From contig NZ_CP149130.1 of NCBI RefSeq assembly GCF_037811135.1, positions 3,682,501 to 3,746,500 of the forward strand: DNA of 64,000 nucleotides. The letters run 5' to 3'. Positions within the stretch are counted from its first letter, which is position 1, and each line of letters opens with the position of its first letter. The notes below the pieces were generated by a model that saw only the letters and a program-made list of their open reading frames with translations, was not told the origin of the DNA and ran no database searches. Shown piece after piece: positions 36,563-45,295 of the stretch. Made by a program: the position numbers and the translations under genes. This stretch comes from Aeromonas rivipollensis (GTDB lineage: Bacteria > Pseudomonadota > Gammaproteobacteria > Enterobacterales > Aeromonadaceae).

Positions 36563-36994
36563 ATGCAAGATCCCCTGCTGGACCCACTGCGTCAGCGCAT
36601 CCTGGCCAGGATGGGCATCCCCCTCTGGCAACTGAGAGCCCAGGGCTTGCCAGGCAAACCGGCAGACGCTGCTGCAACCCGGCAGCCGGTGACCCTGGCG
36701 GCAGAGGATGCGGCGGCCCCACGCCAGCCGCTGGCGGTGCCGACCGGCAAGCTGTGGCTGCAGGCCGAGGCGCTGCCCGCGCCCTCCCTGCTCGGGGATA
36801 TCTGCCAGTGGCTCGGCATAGGCACGGACGAGGTCTCCTTGCTCGGCGAGCTGCCCGAGGGGATAACGCCCCCCCTGCTCTGGCTGACGGCCCCGGATCC
36901 GCGCTGGCCCCATGCCCTCGTCTGCCCGCTCAAGCCCAGCGCGGCACACAAGCGCGCCCTCTGGCAGCAGTGCCGGCAGCGCCAGCCCGGTTGA
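36563..36994 (+). CDS. holD: DNA polymerase III psi subunit
   Basis: Psi subunit of the DNA polymerase III clamp-loader assembly (143 residues), bridging chi and the tau/gamma complex. Psi is poorly conserved, but the hallmarks fit: ILARMGIPLWQLRAQG near the start aligns with the E. coli LGITQWSLRRPG segment that binds the clamp loader, and AAHKRALWQQCRQ near the end matches its RAALWQQI. rimI follows 86 bases later on the same strand, the classical holD-rimI operon order, which strengthens the call. The middle region is proline- and alanine-rich and variable. Confidence 0.85.
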   Translation: MQDPLLDPLRQRILARMGIPLWQLRAQGLPGKPADAAATRQPVTLAAEDAAAPRQPLAVPTGKLWLQAEALPAPSLLGDICQWLGIGTDEVSLLGELPEGITPPLLWLTAPDPRWPHALVCPLKPSAAHKRALWQQCRQRQPG

Positions 36995-37080
36995 AGCGGC
37001 CAGCCGCCAAATCCCTTGAAGCCACGACCATGGCATGACCATGCCGTCCGTCGCAAGTCCGAATCCCGTCCGGAGTAACC

Positions 37081-37542
37081 ATGTCTGACCTCTTGCCCAG
37101 CTTTCGTCCCCTGCTCGAATCCGATTTCGATGCCATCTACCCCATAGAGCAAGCCGCCCACCAGGAGCCCTGGAGCCAGGCCAACCTGCTCTCCTGCTTC
37201 GGGCCGCGCTATCTCAATGGCCTGATGCTGGTGGGAGGCCGCCCCGCCGGTTTCTATATCTCGGATCTGGTGGCGGGAGACAGCTCCCTGATGAACATCT
37301 GCGTGCACCCCGAGTTTCAGGGCAAGGGGCTGGGGCGGGCGCTGCTGAAAGAGTATCTGGCCCGCAGCAAGGGGAAGGGGGCCGAGGCCTGGTTCCTGGA
37401 GGTGCGGGCGGGCAACCGCACCGCCATCAGCCTCTACGAGAGCGAGGGGTTTGCCGAGTATTGCCGCCGCGCCGACTACTACGGCACCGGCCAGGATCGG
37501 GAAGACGCCGTGCTGATGTCCCGCCTGTTCGACTTCGGCTGA
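37081..37542 (+). CDS. rimI: Ribosomal protein bS18 N-alanine acetyltransferase
   Basis: RimI, a GNAT enzyme of 153 residues that acetylates the N-terminal alanine of ribosomal protein bS18 using acetyl-CoA. Motifs: the IEQAAHQEPWS segment near residue 20, ICVHPEFQGKGLGRALLKEY for acetyl-CoA binding, and EVRAGNRTAISLYESEGF with the catalytic region. Length and order are standard. The upstream CGGAGTAACC gives a good ribosome binding site. Co-transcribed with holD as in other gammaproteobacteria. A hairpin at 37566-37590 ends the unit. Confidence 0.95.
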   Translation: MSDLLPSFRPLLESDFDAIYPIEQAAHQEPWSQANLLSCFGPRYLNGLMLVGGRPAGFYISDLVAGDSSLMNICVHPEFQGKGLGRALLKEYLARSKGKGAEAWFLEVRAGNRTAISLYESEGFAEYCRRADYYGTGQDREDAVLMSRLFDFG

Positions 37543-37565
37543 TCCCCCCGGCTTGCCCGCAACGG

Positions 37566-37590
37566 ACAAGGGGGCATGCAGCCCCCTTGT
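37566..37590 (+). terminator. Terminator of holD-rimI
   Basis: Ten-base perfect stem ACAAGGGGGC/GCCCCCTTGT with loop ATGCA. The T tract is weak (CGCTCTCC), so efficiency is uncertain. Confidence 0.55.
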
Positions 37591-37622
37591 CGCTCTCCTC
37601 ATCCCGACACCCCTGTCGCCCC

Positions 37623-38165
37623 TCAGGGCAGGGGGGCATTGTCGATGGAGGGGTCCTCCAGGCTGAGGGTGACCCTCAGCACCGCCTCGAAGGCGGCCCC
37701 CGAGAGCGGCATGAAGAAGCCGCGTCCGTAGGTGACGCCGGGCATCCAGATCTGCTGGATATCCACCGCCACCTTGATGGGCCTAAGCGGCTCCCCCGGT
37801 CGCTGCACATAGATACCGGGCGCTGTCGCCACCTGCGGGAAGCGCCGCAGTATGTGCTCGCTGCCGTCCCCCGCATCCGGGTTGAGCCGTACCTTGGCCA
37901 GCCCAGCCAGGGCGGATTGCATCTCGGGGGCGCGCCACAGCTCGTTATTGAGCGCCTTGCAGCGTCGGCATTTGGCGCGCTCTATCACGTAGAGCAACGG
38001 GTATCCCTCCCTCAGCGCCAGCCGCTGCGCCTGCTCATAGCCCTCAGCCCCGCTCAGCCAGGGGTTGTCCTGCCCCTCGGATCCCCCAAGGAGAAACCAG
38101 AGTGCACCGGCTCCCGCCAGCAGCAACAACATGCCCGTCAACAGACTCTTGACTCCGATCCCCAT
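37623..38165 (-). CDS. Membrane-anchored thioredoxin-like protein
   Basis: Protein of 180 residues with an N-terminal membrane anchor or uncleaved signal (about 7-27, SLLTGMLLLLAGAGALWFLL) and a thioredoxin-like periplasmic domain. The redox motif is Cys66-Arg-Arg-Cys69 in ERAKCRRCKALNNEL, placed like the CxxC of thioredoxin-fold thiol proteins; LRRFPQVATAPGIYV supplies the expected proline-containing strand. It may reduce or isomerise disulphides, or deliver reductant, in the envelope. The partner is unknown. It is convergent with rimI and divergent from the acyl-CoA ligase gene. Confidence 0.78.
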   Translation of the reverse strand: MGIGVKSLLTGMLLLLAGAGALWFLLGGSEGQDNPWLSGAEGYEQAQRLALREGYPLLYVIERAKCRRCKALNNELWRAPEMQSALAGLAKVRLNPDAGDGSEHILRRFPQVATAPGIYVQRPGEPLRPIKVAVDIQQIWMPGVTYGRGFFMPLSGAAFEAVLRVTLSLEDPSIDNAPLP

Positions 38166-38277
38166 GGCACACCTCCCTGAATGAATCCGACCCTCGCCCT
38201 TATCATGCCTGACTCTCCCCGAGTTGACGACTTTGTGATCCAGGACAAATGGCGCACACTTGTAAGCCGTAATGTTA

Positions 38278-38289
38278 GAGTTTAAACTC
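38278..38289. promoter_or_regulatory. Palindrome before the acyl-CoA ligase gene
   Basis: Perfect 12-base palindrome GAGTTTAAACTC, 57 bases before the ligase start. A possible operator; it does not match the FadR consensus I know. Confidence 0.4.
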
Positions 38290-38345
38290 CAGCCCCGATT
38301 TTAGTGCCCCTGCGGGCGCACAACTGTTACTTGAGGATGATTTAG

Positions 38346-40136
38346 ATGTCGCAGCTTCATCTGGTTAGAGTGATGCGTGAGCGTATTGCCCGCCTTGGCA
38401 ACAAGGCCGCCCTGCGCGTCCAGCAGGATGGCCAGTGGCGCGCCATCGGCTGGCGTACCCTGGGCCAGGCCATGGACTACTGTGCCCAGGCGCTGATCCG
38501 CGCCGGCCACCAGCCCACCGAGATGGTCGGCCTCTATGCCCGCAACATGCCGGAGTGGACCCAGGCCGATCTCGGCATCCTCGCCGCCCGCGGCGTCAAC
38601 GTGCCCATCTACCCTACCAGCACCCTGGATCAGCTGCGCTACATCGTGAAGGACGCCGGCATCAAGCTGCTGTTCGTGGGGGAGCAACCCCAGTTCGATC
38701 AGGCGCTCCTGCTGCTCAAGAGTGGCGAGATCAACCAGATAGTCACCCTGGACGGCACTGTCGATCTGCGCGGCTGCGAGCAGGCGAGCCACTTCCAGAC
38801 CTTTCTGGTCTCCGGCAACCATCAGCCAAGCGAGCAGGCGCTGAGGGAGCGCGAGCAGCACTACCGCATGGATGATCTGCTGACCCTGATCTACACCTCC
38901 GGCACCACCGGTGAGCCCAAGGGGGTCATGCTCGATTTTGCCAACATCGCCGCCTGCTTCGAGATGCACGACCGCCGCCTGGATCTTGGCGAGCAGGACG
39001 TGTCGCTGTGCATGCTGCCGCTGAGCCACGTGTTCGAGCGCGCCTGGAGCTACTACGTGCTCTATTGCGGCGCCGAGAACGTCTATATCCGCGATCCCCA
39101 GAAGGTGATGGAGGTGATTGGCGAGGTGCAACCCACAGTGATGTGCGCCGTGCCGCGCCTCTACGAGAAGGCCTACGCCATGATCCAGGCGAAGGTGGCC
39201 CAGGCGCCGCGTCTGCGCCGCGCCCTGTTCGCCTGGGCCACCGGGGTCGGCAAGCGGATGGTCGCCACCCGCCAGGCCGGCAAGTCCGCCTCCCCCCTGC
39301 TCTACCTGCAACTGGCCCTGGCCGAGCGGCTGGTGTTTCGCAAGCTGCGTGCCCGCTTCGGCGGCCGTACCCGCTTCCTGCCGGTCGCAGGCGCTCGCCT
39401 GGCGGACGACGTCAACCTCTTCTTCCAGGCCATGGGGCTCAACCTCAAGTACGGCTACGGCATGACAGAGACCACGGCCACCGTCTGCTGCTACGAGGAC
39501 AGCCAGTTCAAGCTCGGCTCTATCGGCACCGTCATGGACGGCATAGAGGTCAAACTCGGCGAGAACAACGAGCTGCTGGTGCGCTCACCCACAGTGATGC
39601 GCGGCTACTACAACAAGCCGGAGGCCACGGCCGAGGTGATGACGGCCGATGGCTTCCTGCGTACCGGCGATGCCGGCGAGCTGGACGACGAGGGCAACAT
39701 CTACTTCACCGAGCGTCTCAAGGAGCTGATGAAGACCTCCAACGGCAAGTACGTGGCACCCCAGCTGGTGGAGGGGACCCTGGGCAAGGATCGCTTCATC
39801 GAGCAGATCGCCATCGTCGCCGACGCCCGCCACTTCGTCTCGGCGCTGATAGTCCCCTGCTTCGAGTCCCTGGAGGAGTACGCCCGCTCCATCAACCTGC
39901 AGTACCAGTGCAAGACGGAGCTGCTGCGCCACTCCAAGGTGGTGGAGTTCTTCGAGGCTCGGATCGCGGATCTGCAACAAGAGCTGGCCAAGTTCGAGCA
40001 AGTGAAGAAGTTCACCCTGCTGCCGAGCGCCTTCTCCATGGAGCTCGGGGAGATCACCCCCACCATGAAGCTGCGCCGCAAGATCATCGAATCCAAGTAC
40101 CAGAGCGAGATCGAGGCCATGTATAGCCATGTCTGA
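38346..40136 (+). CDS. Long-chain acyl-CoA synthetase (AMP-binding)
   Basis: ATP-dependent fatty acid:CoA ligase of 596 residues in the eukaryote-like FAA1/ACSL-type branch, distinct from classic FadD. The P-loop-like adenylation motif is LIYTSGTTGEPKGVM (around 181-195); YGMTETTA is the A5 motif, FLRTGDAGELDDEGN is A7, and NGKYVAPQ replaces the usual C-terminal lysine block, as in long-chain members. Activated fatty acids feed beta-oxidation or phospholipid synthesis. GAGGA lies nine bases before the ATG. It has its own promoter region with a palindrome and a strong terminator, so it is probably monocistronic. Confidence 0.92.
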   Translation: MSQLHLVRVMRERIARLGNKAALRVQQDGQWRAIGWRTLGQAMDYCAQALIRAGHQPTEMVGLYARNMPEWTQADLGILAARGVNVPIYPTSTLDQLRYIVKDAGIKLLFVGEQPQFDQALLLLKSGEINQIVTLDGTVDLRGCEQASHFQTFLVSGNHQPSEQALREREQHYRMDDLLTLIYTSGTTGEPKGVMLDFANIAACFEMHDRRLDLGEQDVSLCMLPLSHVFERAWSYYVLYCGAENVYIRDPQKVMEVIGEVQPTVMCAVPRLYEKAYAMIQAKVAQAPRLRRALFAWATGVGKRMVATRQAGKSASPLLYLQLALAERLVFRKLRARFGGRTRFLPVAGARLADDVNLFFQAMGLNLKYGYGMTETTATVCCYEDSQFKLGSIGTVMDGIEVKLGENNELLVRSPTVMRGYYNKPEATAEVMTADGFLRTGDAGELDDEGNIYFTERLKELMKTSNGKYVAPQLVEGTLGKDRFIEQIAIVADARHFVSALIVPCFESLEEYARSINLQYQCKTELLRHSKVVEFFEARIADLQQELAKFEQVKKFTLLPSAFSMELGEITPTMKLRRKIIESKYQSEIEAMYSHV

Positions 40137-40168
40137 GCACAGCCACGGCTGAACCCTCATCTGGCATG

Positions 40169-40195
40169 AAAAAGCCGCTCATGGAGCGGCTTTTT
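40169..40195. terminator. Strong bidirectional terminator
   Basis: Twelve-base stem AAAAAGCCGCTC/GAGCGGCTTTTT with loop ATG, between the convergent ligase and DUF4432 genes. Confidence 0.9.
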
Positions 40196-40211
40196 GCTGT
40201 CTGCCTGCCAC

Positions 40212-41426
40212 TCAGGGCAGCTTGACCAGGGGCTGCTCCCGCAGCTCTGTGGGGCGGCCGGCCTGGATCTTCTCCACCTGGGCCAGGGCCTGCTTCACCT
40301 CCTCCCCATTGCGCAGCAGGCGATAGGTCAGATCGAAGGTCTTGGTCTCCCCCGGCTGGATCTTAGGTACCAGCCCCAGCGGACGCTGGTACTTGGTGCT
40401 GTAGGCATAGCTGGTGCCAGGCTCTATACCGGTCACATAGCCCTGGGCCCGGGTGTCGGTGTTCTTCCACAGGGTCAACACCGGCAACTGGTGCGTGTTG
40501 TAACCCACAGCCACCCCGACATTGCCCGCTTTGTTGTTGAGCACCGCCAGGGTATTGCCCTCGGCATCGCTGTAGGGCACCAGGTTGAACACCATCTCGT
40601 CGAAGCCCTTGGTCGGCCCCAGGTAGGTTTGCCACCCCTTGAGCCCCGCCTTGGCGTAGTCGTTGAACGGGGAGATCTGCTTCACCGGGGTGCTGACCCG
40701 CGCCCCCTCCTCCAGGATGGGTGCCCCGAAGTTGCCGTGATAGATGATCTGGTACTCGTTCTCGTAGTCGGCGTGGTTGGTCAGCTTGTCCTGCAGGGCA
40801 AACTCCGCCTGACCGGGAAGCACGCTCAGCTGGGTCCAGGTGACCAGCTCGCTCATCTTGAAGGTGCGCTCGTCCACCCGGCCCCGCACGTGGATGGCGT
40901 AGGGCGGCTCCTCGTCCACTGTCACGCTGACCACTGAGGCCGGTATGTTCTGCACACGGCCGTGCAGGCTCTTGAGGCGGCCATCGTCATCCACCCCGGG
41001 GTGGCCGGTCCACTCATAGCCGCAACGTACCAGCATCTCGTTGAAGCCATCGAGCCAGCCGAGACCGGCGCGGCTCTCCAGATCGATGAAGGCCGGGTTG
41101 ACCACCTCCTTGACCGGAGAATCCCAGCCGAGGCGCACATCGGCCCCCTTGACCTCCTTGATCCCCATGCCACGGGTCGGCACCAGGGTGATCTTCATCA
41201 CCCCGTTGTCGACGATGAGCAGATCGACCCCCTCCTGGCGCCCGCCGTGCAGGCGCTTCTTCTCGATGGAGAAGGGCACCGGGCTCTTGATCCCCAGCTT
41301 GTCGCTGGTGATCTTCCAGTCCCCCACATCCAGCCCCTGCTGGGAGTCGGTCAGCAGGAATTCGGCGGCCTGGCCGGAGCTCGCCCCCAGGGCAAGCAGC
41401 ACGGCAATGGAGAGTCTCTTCAACAT
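40212..41426 (-). CDS. Exported DUF4432 / aldose epimerase-like protein
   Basis: Protein of 404 residues with a Sec signal peptide (1-20, ending GQA) and a DUF4432 domain with the galactose-mutarotase-like beta-sandwich fold. Visible blocks are LVPTRGMGIKEVKG, GWLDGFNEMLVRCGYEWTGH, a late NFGAPILEEGARV and WKNTDTRAQGYVTGIEPGTS. Members with this fold bind sugars; activity here is unknown but probably a periplasmic carbohydrate epimerase or binding role. GAGGA precedes the ATG. A LacI-type operator (41474-41487) lies 48 bases upstream, suggesting sugar-responsive control by a regulator encoded elsewhere. Confidence 0.84.
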   Translation of the reverse strand: MLKRLSIAVLLALGASSGQAAEFLLTDSQQGLDVGDWKITSDKLGIKSPVPFSIEKKRLHGGRQEGVDLLIVDNGVMKITLVPTRGMGIKEVKGADVRLGWDSPVKEVVNPAFIDLESRAGLGWLDGFNEMLVRCGYEWTGHPGVDDDGRLKSLHGRVQNIPASVVSVTVDEEPPYAIHVRGRVDERTFKMSELVTWTQLSVLPGQAEFALQDKLTNHADYENEYQIIYHGNFGAPILEEGARVSTPVKQISPFNDYAKAGLKGWQTYLGPTKGFDEMVFNLVPYSDAEGNTLAVLNNKAGNVGVAVGYNTHQLPVLTLWKNTDTRAQGYVTGIEPGTSYAYSTKYQRPLGLVPKIQPGETKTFDLTYRLLRNGEEVKQALAQVEKIQAGRPTELREQPLVKLP

Positions 41427-41473
41427 GGCTTTATCCTCGTGTCTCTTGTTCTTGTGGCTGGTTTTCGTGAAAG

Positions 41474-41487
41474 CTGAATCGTTTCAG
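41474..41487. promoter_or_regulatory. LacI/GalR-type operator
   Basis: CTGAATCGTTTCAG: inverted arms CTGAA/TTCAG around a central CG, the layout of LacI-family sites. It lies 48 bases before the DUF4432 gene. No LacI-family gene is in the window. Confidence 0.6.
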
Positions 41488-41675
41488 TGATCGAAAACTA
41501 GGCGTCTGGCGCACCAGACTCAAGGGACAAAAGGGGAAAATGTGAGCCGTTTGACAATAAAAGCGTCAATCGGCTTGCTGAAGTGAAGGCTGACTCACAG
41601 TCAGGATCGGGGGGAATGACGGGCAGGAAGGAGGGGAGGCGCCGGGGCACCTCCCCAGGTTTCTTTCTCTCTGCC

Positions 41676-42368
41676 CTACTCCAGCGCCCACGCCACGGCG
41701 GCCTCGGCGTGAATGGCGGTGGTATCGTAGAGCGGCACTGCGGCCTGGCACTCCCCCACCAGCAGGGCGATCTCGGTGCAGCCGAGGATCACGGCCTGAG
41801 CGCCGGCCTGTGCCAGATCGGCGATGATGGCCAGGTATTCGGCCCGGGACGGCTCGCGAATGTCGCCGAGGCAGAGCTCGTCATAGATGATGCGGTGCAC
41901 CCGCTCCCGCGCGGCCTCCTGCGGCACCAGCACCTCCAGCCCGAACAGCTCTTGCAGCCGCCCCTTGTAGAAATCCTGCTCCATGGTGAAGCGGGTACCG
42001 AGCAAGCCGACCCGGGTCACCCCGTCGGCCTGCAGACGGCGAGCGGTGGCGTCGGCGATGTGCAACAGCGGGATCTCGATGGCGGCGGCGATCTCGGGGG
42101 CCACCTTGTGCATGGTGTTGGTACCTATCATCAGGAAATCGGCGCCACCGGCCTGGATGGCCCTGGCCTCGGCCGCCAGCAGACGGGCGGTGGCGGGCCA
42201 GTCACCGGCATGTTGCAGCCGCTCTATCTCGGCGAAATCGACGCTGCTCAGCAGCACCCGCGCCGAGTGCAGGCCGCCGAGCCGCGCCCGCACACCCCGG
42301 TTGAGGGCCTGGTAATAGCTGACGGTGGACTCCCAGCTCATGCCGCCCAGCAGACCGATACATTTCAT
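41676..42368 (-). CDS. Aspartate/glutamate racemase family (YgeA-like)
   Basis: Amino acid racemase of 230 residues without cofactor. The family uses two residues on opposite faces; here the first is Thr in GTNTMHKVAPE, as in E. coli YgeA, and the second is Cys in LGCTEIALLV. YgeA-type enzymes with Thr in the first position still racemise, with a directional bias, so the Thr is a subfamily feature and not decay. It starts MKCIGLLGGMSWESTVSYYQ. AAGGAGG precedes the ATG at 42368. It is downstream of two LysE exporters on the same strand, suggesting amino acid handling as a theme. Confidence 0.9.
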   Translation of the reverse strand: MKCIGLLGGMSWESTVSYYQALNRGVRARLGGLHSARVLLSSVDFAEIERLQHAGDWPATARLLAAEARAIQAGGADFLMIGTNTMHKVAPEIAAAIEIPLLHIADATARRLQADGVTRVGLLGTRFTMEQDFYKGRLQELFGLEVLVPQEAARERVHRIIYDELCLGDIREPSRAEYLAIIADLAQAGAQAVILGCTEIALLVGECQAAVPLYDTTAIHAEAAVAWALE

Positions 42369-42432
42369 GAAACCTCCTTGCCACCATGCAGGCACTGGAC
42401 GGCGCGAGCGTCATGCCGCGCCGCCGGGGAAA

Positions 42433-42453
42433 CAAAAAAGGCCCCGAAGGGCC
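42433..42453 (-). terminator. Terminator after LysE exporter 1
   Basis: On the minus strand: GGCCC-TTCG-GGGCC followed by six T. UUCG tetraloop, between the exporter stop (42487) and the racemase start (42368). Confidence 0.8.
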
Positions 42454-42486
42454 AACAAGACAGCCGGTAAAGGCTCAGGCCAAGGC

Positions 42487-43077
42487 CTAAACCCAGATCA
42501 TCAGCACGCAGGCCGCCGTGGCGATCCCCATGCCGAGGTTAAAACGACGCCAGCCTCTGGCGGTACGGATGAGGCGGCGCACCTGGGCACCGAACAGCAC
42601 CCAGAAGGCCCCCGTATAGAGGCCGGTCACGAAGAAGATGCCGAGCACCCAGCCGGCGGACGGCCAGTAAGCCTCCCCCGCCAGGGTGAAGCCGCTGATG
42701 GCGGAGAGCGCCATCATCCAGGCCTTGGGGTTGAGCAACTGCAACATGGCCCCCTGATGGGCCGGGATGAGCGGCCGGCTGCCATCCGCCGGGCCGCTGG
42801 CGGTGGCCACCTTCCAGGCCAGCCAGAGCAGGTAGGCCGAGCCCACCAGCTTGAGGCCGTCGTGCAGCAGCGGCACCTTCTCGAACACCACTCCCAGCCC
42901 CAGGGCCGTGGCCAGGATCATCAGGTTGATACCCCCCACCACCCCCACCAGCAGGGGGATGGAGCGGCGAAATCCCTGAGCGGCCCCGGCGCTGGTGAGC
43001 AGCATGTTGTTGGGGCCGGGGGTGCCACAGGTGATCAGGGCAAAGCCCGCCAGGGGAAACAACCAGTTCAGATCCAT
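42487..43077 (-). CDS. LysE/RhtB family amino acid exporter 1
   Basis: LysE-type exporter of 196 residues with about six transmembrane segments. The signature GFALITCGTPGPNNMLLTSAG follows the first helix; LNPKAWMMALSAIS is the second family block. It exports an amino acid or analogue, not identifiable from sequence. The ATG at 43077 has GAGG upstream. It lies 102 bases downstream of a second LysE gene of the same type on the same strand; the two share both blocks but differ elsewhere, so this is an old duplication. The pair faces a MocR regulator. Confidence 0.9.
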   Translation of the reverse strand: MDLNWLFPLAGFALITCGTPGPNNMLLTSAGAAQGFRRSIPLLVGVVGGINLMILATALGLGVVFEKVPLLHDGLKLVGSAYLLWLAWKVATASGPADGSRPLIPAHQGAMLQLLNPKAWMMALSAISGFTLAGEAYWPSAGWVLGIFFVTGLYTGAFWVLFGAQVRRLIRTARGWRRFNLGMGIATAACVLMIWV

Positions 43078-43179
43078 CTCAACCTCATTCAGATACGGCA
43101 AGCCTCTTAATATGCAGAGCCAGCGCCCTGACGACAAGGTCAGCAATGCATTTTCTTTGCATGAATAATCAGGCGGTCA

Positions 43180-43776
43180 TTAATACCAGAGCATCACCAC
43201 GCACAGGGCGGTGAGGGCCCCCAGGCTGCCATTGAGACGGCGCCAGCCTCTGTCCGAGTTGATCCAGCGGCTGAGCTGATGACCGAACAGCACCCAGGCA
43301 AAGCAGACCGGCAGCCCCGCCATGGGGAAGACCGACATGATGCCCCACATGCTCGGCCAGTAGTCGCTCCCCGGCAGGCTGAACAGACTGATGGCGGAGA
43401 TCCCCATCATCCAGGCCTTGGGGTTGAGGAACTGGAAGCCCAGGCCTTCCAGCAGGGTCAGCGGGCGGGCACGCCTCGCCGGATCGCCGGGGGCACCGGC
43501 CACGGCGATGCGCCAGGCCAACCACAGCAGATAGAGGCTGCCCAGCACCTGCAGGCTCATCTTGAGCAGGGGCCAGCGCTCGAACAGCGGATAGAAGCCG
43601 AGCGCCAGCACCAGTTGCAGCACCGGCTGGCCCACCACCACCCCAATCAGGTGTGGCAGGGTGCGGCGCACCCCGAAGTTGGCACCGGATGCCGTCAACA
43701 TCAGATTGTTGGGCCCCGGGGTGCCGCAGGTGAGCAGGGCGAAGCCAAACAGGGTGGCATACCATTCGATGGTCAT
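43180..43776 (-). CDS. LysE/RhtB family amino acid exporter 2
   Basis: Second LysE-type exporter, 198 residues, paralogous to its downstream neighbour: GFALLTCGTPGPNNLMLTASG and LNPKAWMMGISAISLFSLPG. Six hydrophobic segments. AAAGGAG lies before the ATG at 43776. It is divergent from the MocR regulator, with the palindrome CATTGTA-N4-TACAATG between them at 43798-43815, so it is the most likely direct target. The substrate is unknown; MocR neighbours often export or degrade amino acids or amines. Confidence 0.9.
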   Translation of the reverse strand: MTIEWYATLFGFALLTCGTPGPNNLMLTASGANFGVRRTLPHLIGVVVGQPVLQLVLALGFYPLFERWPLLKMSLQVLGSLYLLWLAWRIAVAGAPGDPARRARPLTLLEGLGFQFLNPKAWMMGISAISLFSLPGSDYWPSMWGIMSVFPMAGLPVCFAWVLFGHQLSRWINSDRGWRRLNGSLGALTALCVVMLWY

Positions 43777-43797
43777 GAGGTGACTCCTTTCTCGCCA

Positions 43798-43815
43798 CAT
43801 TGTATCGGTACAATG
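43798..43815. promoter_or_regulatory. Probable MocR operator
   Basis: Perfect seven-base arms CATTGTA/TACAATG around TCGG, between the LysE exporter 2 start and the MocR start. A further CAATATTGGATCAATG sequence lies close to the MocR start. Confidence 0.65.
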
Positions 43816-43892
43816 TGAGCTATTGGGTTGTTAACAGGCTGAATATCACGCTATATTGGGGACAATATTGGATCAATGGATTTATTGTCACC

Positions 43893-45266
43893 ATGACAAT
43901 CTGGACGCCCGACCTCACCCCCTTCGAGGGACCCCTCTACCTGAAACTGGTCAAGGCCATAGAGCAGGCCATTGCCGATGGCGCCCTACCCCCCCAGACC
44001 CGGCTGCCCACCCATAGGGCGCTGGCGGACCGGCTGGGAGTGACGGTGGGCACCATCACCCGCGCCTACACCGAAGCCGAGCGGCGGGGTCTGCTGGCGG
44101 CCAGGGTGGGTCATGGCACCTGGGTCAGGGGAGCGGCGGATCCCGCCAATGAATGGGTGATCCGCAACGAGGACAATCACCGCATCGAACTGTGGCAGAA
44201 CCTGCCGGTGCAGCTGGACAGGGCCGCCATCATCAAGCCCATGCTGGCCGAGCTAGCGGACGGGGATCTCAATGGGCTGCTGGGCTATGACAAGGAGGCC
44301 GGGCGCGCCCCGCAGCGCCAGCTGTTCGTCGACTGGCTCGCCGAGCAGGGCATCAGGGGAAGCGAGGAGAGGTTGCTGTTCAGTCATGGCGCCCAGCACG
44401 GCATCATGCTGGCCCTGCTGGCCACCGGCTGCGTGGGGGAGACTCTGTTTTGCGAGGGGCTCAGCTACCCCGGCATGCTGGGCAATGCACGCCAGCTGAA
44501 GAATCAGGTGATGGGGCTGGCGATGGACGAGGAGGGGCTGCTCCCCGCCGCCCTGGAGGCCGCCTGTCGCCAGCGGCGGGCCAAGCTGCTCTACCTGACC
44601 CCCACCCTGCAAAACCCCACCACGGCCACCATGAGCCTGGCGCGGCGGGAGGAGATAGTCGCCATCGCCCGCCGCCATGATCTGCTGATCGTCGAGGATG
44701 ACGTCAACGGCCTGCTGCCCGAGGAGATGCTTCCACCTCTGGTCAACCTGGCGCCGGAGCGGGTCATCTACCTCGGCAGCCTGGCCAAGATCGCCTGCGG
44801 CGGCCTGCGGGTCGGCTTCGTGCTGGCTCCCCCCGCCCTTCGCAACGGCTTCGCCCAGGCGATGCGGCTGTCGAGCTGGATGGTGAGCCCCCTGCTCATC
44901 GAGCTGGCCTGCAAGCTGGTGAGCCAGCACCAGATCATGCCGCTCATCGAGCAGCAGAGACGGATCCTGGCGCGTCGGGGAGAGCTGCTGCGCCACCTGC
45001 TGCCGGGGGCCCGCTGGCAGGCGGGCTCCATGCACGCCTGGCTGCCGCTGCCCGAACCCTGGCGCAGTCAGGAGTTCGCCGAGGCGGCCAACGCCCTTGA
45101 CGTCGGGGTCGCGAGCGGAGAACACTTTGCCGCCGGCCAGTTTGCCGCCCCGCAAGGGGTACGCCTGAGCCTGAGCCAGCCCGCCACCGACGCCCGCGTC
45201 GCCGAGGGGCTGGAGCGCCTCGCCGGGCTGCTGCGCGCGGCGCCACCCACCAATCCCCTGCTATAG
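43893..45266 (+). CDS. MocR/PdxR-type regulator (GntR-aminotransferase fusion)
   Basis: MocR-family regulator of 457 residues: a GntR winged helix-turn-helix (about 10-75; LADRLGVTVGTITRAYTEAE) joined to a fold-type I aminotransferase-like domain that binds PLP. The PLP lysine is Lys299 in GSLAKIACGGLRVGF, so cofactor binding should be intact. Such regulators sense PLP-bound amino acids or amines. I start at the ATG at 43893 (MTIWTPDLTPFEGPLY), where homology begins; there is no strong ribosome binding site. It is divergent from two LysE exporters and probably controls them. Confidence 0.92.
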   Translation: MTIWTPDLTPFEGPLYLKLVKAIEQAIADGALPPQTRLPTHRALADRLGVTVGTITRAYTEAERRGLLAARVGHGTWVRGAADPANEWVIRNEDNHRIELWQNLPVQLDRAAIIKPMLAELADGDLNGLLGYDKEAGRAPQRQLFVDWLAEQGIRGSEERLLFSHGAQHGIMLALLATGCVGETLFCEGLSYPGMLGNARQLKNQVMGLAMDEEGLLPAALEAACRQRRAKLLYLTPTLQNPTTATMSLARREEIVAIARRHDLLIVEDDVNGLLPEEMLPPLVNLAPERVIYLGSLAKIACGGLRVGFVLAPPALRNGFAQAMRLSSWMVSPLLIELACKLVSQHQIMPLIEQQRRILARRGELLRHLLPGARWQAGSMHAWLPLPEPWRSQEFAEAANALDVGVASGEHFAAGQFAAPQGVRLSLSQPATDARVAEGLERLAGLLRAAPPTNPLL

Positions 45267-45295
45267 TCATTGACCCTGACCCCGGAGGAGTGACC

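Noticed and set aside
41676..42368. Racemase inactivated by loss of one catalytic Cys
   Set aside because: Thr at this position is normal for YgeA-type enzymes, so this is not evidence of decay.
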